DNA of 32,551 bases, taken from the NCBI GenBank assembly GCA_018712945.1, contig DVFZ01000020.1, positions 1 through 32,551 of the forward strand, in the 5' to 3' direction. The DNA is from Candidatus Pullichristensenella stercorigallinarum (lineage in GTDB: Bacteria > Bacillota > Clostridia > Christensenellales > Aristaeellaceae). The notes below the pieces were generated by a model that ran no database searches, was not told the DNA's origin, and was given only the letters and a program-made list of their open reading frames with translations. Positions within the stretch are counted from its first letter, which is position 1. Every line of letters begins with the position of its first letter. The translations under genes were made by a program, and so were the position numbers. Positions 32,242 to 32,551 of the stretch are shown in pieces.

Positions 32242-32551
32242 TTACATTTGGTTCAGATTTCGCACAAGGACGTCGATACCATTCTGTGATACTATGATGT
32301 AGTATTTTTTTGTTGTCTCAATCTTGCCATGCCCCATCTGATTACACAAAATGTGCGTGGGCGTATTCAGCGTTGCCAAATGCGTTCCGTAGGTGTGGCG
32401 TAGATAGTGATACTTAAACTCAATCCCATAGGTACTTTTAAGCGTTCGGGAATGGTACTTCATTGAATTGACGGTTTGTATCTTACCATTTGGCAGGCAG
32501 TTCACCAATTCAAGGAAAGATACCTTATCTCCATTTGCACAATAGACAAAT
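32242..32551 (-). CDS. tyrosine recombinase (integrase), 3' part
   Basis: The minus-strand frame ends at TAA 32242-32244 and stays open to the right edge, so the 5' part is outside the window. The visible catalytic end includes HYLRHTYGTHLA (the H-x2-R box), MGHGKIETTKKYY (the second His and the catalytic Tyr), so the enzyme's C-terminal catalytic half seems intact. It most resembles integrases of conjugative transposons or phage, and it points into the sequence beyond the window. It is convergent with the serine recombinase, the terminator lying between. Confidence 0.85.
   Translation of the reverse strand, partial: FVYCANGDKVSFLELVNCLPNGKIQTVNSMKYHSRTLKSTYGIEFKYHYLRHTYGTHLATLNTPTHILCNQMGHGKIETTKKYYIIVSQNGIDVLVRNLNQM

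Overview
The window looks like chromosome of a spore-forming, fairly GC-rich member of the Clostridia (Firmicutes). The evidence is the partial 16S rRNA sequence at the left edge, the sporulation genes (dipicolinate synthase dpaA/dpaB, spoIVB, a spo0A homologue, yqfC/yqfD), and two conserved Firmicutes gene orders: spoIVB-spo0A and yqfC-yqfD-phoH-pgpH-ybeY-cdd-era-recO. A more exact placement, perhaps near the Christensenellales, is only a guess.

Layout. Positions 1-614 (minus strand) hold the 5' end of a 16S rRNA gene, its leader and a perfect-consensus promoter. Positions 699-5411 are all minus strand: dpaA-dpaB (spore dipicolinate), a repeat element with a 31-codon ORF, a dUTPase/MazG-like gene coupled to glyA, an XRE/zinc-ribbon regulator and a YugP-type membrane zinc peptidase. 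An unknown PEGA-like protein (minus) and a membrane-anchored endonuclease/exonuclease/phosphatase-family protein (plus) are divergent at 5521-7803. Positions 7795-13128 (minus) hold a secreted alpha/beta hydrolase, tilS, hpt and ftsH. Positions 13388-16673 (plus) hold spoIVB, the spo0A homologue and deoB. Positions 16878-22070 (plus) hold a VanW-domain protein, ridA, an atypical prs, proB and proA. Positions 22232-29378 (plus) hold the yqfC-to-recO operon, in which ybeY and cdd form one uninterrupted reading frame. A reverse rubrerythrin follows at 29433-29978.

From about 30040 to the right edge the sequence becomes visibly AT-richer and accessory. It holds inverted repeats, a 5'-truncated helicase fragment, a small coiled-coil protein, a serine recombinase with repeated TGATAC/GTATCA half-sites upstream, and the 3' end of a tyrosine recombinase that runs off the window. 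This looks like the edge of an integrated or decaying mobile element.

How the genes work together. Much of the window serves sporulation: Spo0A-type control, SpoIVB signalling to the sigma-K pathway, dipicolinate made by DpaAB, and YqfC/YqfD. The rest is nucleotide metabolism (hpt, prs, deoB, cdd, dUTPase-like), proline synthesis, ribosome and RNA maturation (ybeY, era, tilS), membrane proteolysis (ftsH, yugP) and oxidative-stress defence. The observations most worth pursuing are the spo0A-position protein that lacks every phosphorylation residue of its receiver domain, the ybeY-cdd continuous ORF, and a family of palindromic repeats sharing a TTTGTCA-N5-CTG end at three or more places.
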